Assembly: GCF_010548305.1 (NCBI RefSeq)
Contig: NZ_JAAGLV010000007.1
Location: 298,779 to 362,778 of the forward strand
Direction: 5' to 3'
Length of the DNA: 64,000 bases
Source: Streptomyces sp. SID13031
GTDB lineage: Bacteria; Actinomycetota; Actinomycetes; Propionibacteriales; Kribbellaceae
Both the position numbers and the translations under genes were made by a program. Each line of letters starts with the position of its first letter. Positions within the stretch are counted from its first letter, which is position 1. The notes beneath the pieces are model-generated. The model was not told where the DNA came from, did no database searches, and saw only the letters and a list, made by a program, of their open reading frames with translations. Below, piece by piece: positions 63,317 through 64,000 of this stretch.

Positions 63317-63731
63317 GTCGGTTCTCCTCGAGCCAGCTGCTGGCCCGGCGGGCGGAGGCCCGGGAGAGCCAGGCGTCCTGGATCACCTCGGTCAGCTCTT
63401 GCAAGGTCACTTCACCCAGCCGGCCGGCGCGGACGAGGACGGACAGATGGCCGTCGAAATGTGGGGTGGTGAAGAACGGGTTGGTCTCGTCCGACAGCAG
63501 CGCGAGCTTGTCCTCCTCGGCCGGCACCCAGAGCACGATCACGTCGTCGTACCGCTCACCGGTCGTGGGGTCGAAGGCGTCCGGCCGGCGCGTCCGGAAG
63601 AACACGAACGACTTGCCGCCGACCTGGTAGACCGGGTTCTCCCCGCCGCCCTGCACCACGGTCACATGCGGCATCCCCGACGCCACCGCATGCACGTCGT
63701 CCACCCGAGCCTTCCGACTCCTCACCACCAC
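63309..63731 (-). CDS. MmcQ/YjbR family protein
   Basis: 140 aa. GMPHVTVVQGGGENPVYQVGGKSFVFFRTRR, DVIVLWVPAEEDKLALLSDETNPFFTTPHFDGHLSVLVR, ELTEVIQDAWLSRASARRA match MmcQ/YjbR (CyaY-like fold, sometimes DNA-binding). Function is unknown. Its start lies 6 bp from the repeat at 63738, so the insertion element likely sits in or near its promoter. Confidence 0.88.
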   Translation of the reverse strand: MVVRSRKARVDDVHAVASGMPHVTVVQGGGENPVYQVGGKSFVFFRTRRPDAFDPTTGERYDDVIVLWVPAEEDKLALLSDETNPFFTTPHFDGHLSVLVRAGRLGEVTLQELTEVIQDAWLSRASARRASSWLEENRLS

Positions 63732-63737
63732 AGCAGT

Positions 63738-63759
63738 CTAGTGTCCTGCGTCTGAAATT
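63738..63759. repeat. Terminal-repeat copy shared with the MITE at 10.7 kb
   Basis: The 22-bp sequence begins CTAGTGTCCTGCGTCTGAAA and matches the MITE arm at 19 of 22 positions. It faces the transposase 3' end 123 bp away, consistent with it being the right terminal repeat of the insertion element. Confidence 0.65.
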
Positions 63760-63881
63760 CGCTGTATAGGTGGCTCTTCGGACCTATCCGTGGGGGTGGG
63801 TGTGGCGCACGTCGTTCCCGTCTAGATGGGGCGAGATCTCTTGTAGGGAAGGCGTTTGGTGGAAACTAACTTGCGGTGAAA

Positions 63882-64000
63882 TCAGGTGGTGGTTGCAACG
63901 CTGGTTAGGTCGTTGATGAGCAAGCTAGCGAACATTTCGCGTGGGGTGTGGTAGCCGAGGCGTTTGCGGGGTCGGTCGTTGAGTTCGTCGGCGACGGCGG
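63882..64000 (-). pseudogene. IS30-family transposase, C-terminal end (cut by window edge)
   Basis: Only 39 codons are visible, reading AVADELNDRPRKRLGYHTP then REMFASLLINDLTSVATTT. The motif LNDRPRKRLGYHTPxE is the conserved end of the IS30-type integrase/DDE domain. Whether the gene is intact cannot be told from this window; the pseudogene type is used only because the view is partial. The stop at 63882 and the repeat at 63738 put the element edge about 140 bp downstream. Confidence 0.88.

Overview
The window is the replication-origin region of a high-GC actinobacterial chromosome. Gene order matches the conserved actinobacterial origin segment on both sides: DUF3566-gyrA-gyrB-(insert)-dciA-recF-gnd-dnaN-oriC-dnaA-rpmH-rnpA-yidD-yidC-khpB-rsmG-parA-parB, then (after an insert) cwlM-trxA-trxB-antisigma-sigM-pseudokinase-murJ-DUF6049-pcnA. 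It parallels the Mycobacterium tuberculosis order Rv3907c-Rv3924c/Rv0001-Rv0007, with gnd between dnaN and recF as in Streptomyces and Nocardioidaceae relatives. Protein sequences look most like Propionibacteriales (Kribbella-type); that assignment is from memory, not from a search.

Layout. 1-1.35 kb: a cut-off peptidase-E-like gene, a VOC protein, tRNA-Ala(TGC), a 43-aa DLW-39-like membrane peptide and tRNA-Ile(GAT). 1.46-7.3 kb: DUF3566, gyrA, gyrB on the minus strand. 7.6-10.8 kb: three tandem related membrane-anchored proteins, a large membrane protein and a 104-bp MITE-like element. 10.9-17 kb: dciA, recF, gnd, dnaN, oriC, dnaA, all minus. 17.1-24.1 kb: DnaA-box cluster, then rpmH to parB, all plus, so genes on both sides run away from oriC with replication. 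24.1-27.4 kb: a gene-free, low-complexity, strand-asymmetric tract holding parS sites. 27.4-35.7 kb: accessory genes (DUF3817, SURF1, ddl, aminotransferase, GNAT, DUF2784, PadR, MMPL). 35.7-47.3 kb: the conserved cell-envelope/redox block. 47.3-64 kb: variable genes including a class IV aminotransferase, a DUF234-type ATPase with an AT-rich leader, PhoD, GH30 with a divergent LacI, and a TetR-controlled acyl-CoA dehydrogenase/SDR/APH-kinase operon. The right edge cuts into an IS30-family transposase.

How it works together. DnaA acts at boxes in the dnaN-dnaA and dnaA-rpmH gaps. DciA, DnaN, RecF and gyrase supply replication functions. ParA/ParB act on at least seven near-consensus parS sites spread from 20.3 to 47.5 kb, two of them inside rsmG and parA. 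RpmH/RnpA/YidD/YidC/KhpB form the ribosomal protein, RNase P, membrane insertion and RNA-binding block. CwlM, MurJ, the pseudokinase, SigM and thioredoxin genes link envelope growth with stress; a SigR-type promoter precedes trxB.

Most noteworthy: the parS array with the non-coding tract beside parB, DnaA boxes inside the parA coding region, the MITE whose terminal repeat recurs beside an IS30-type transposase, the split MviN architecture, the His-Gln-Pro repeat in DnaA, and a possible 4-hydroxyacid (Lva/ACAD11-like) catabolic operon.
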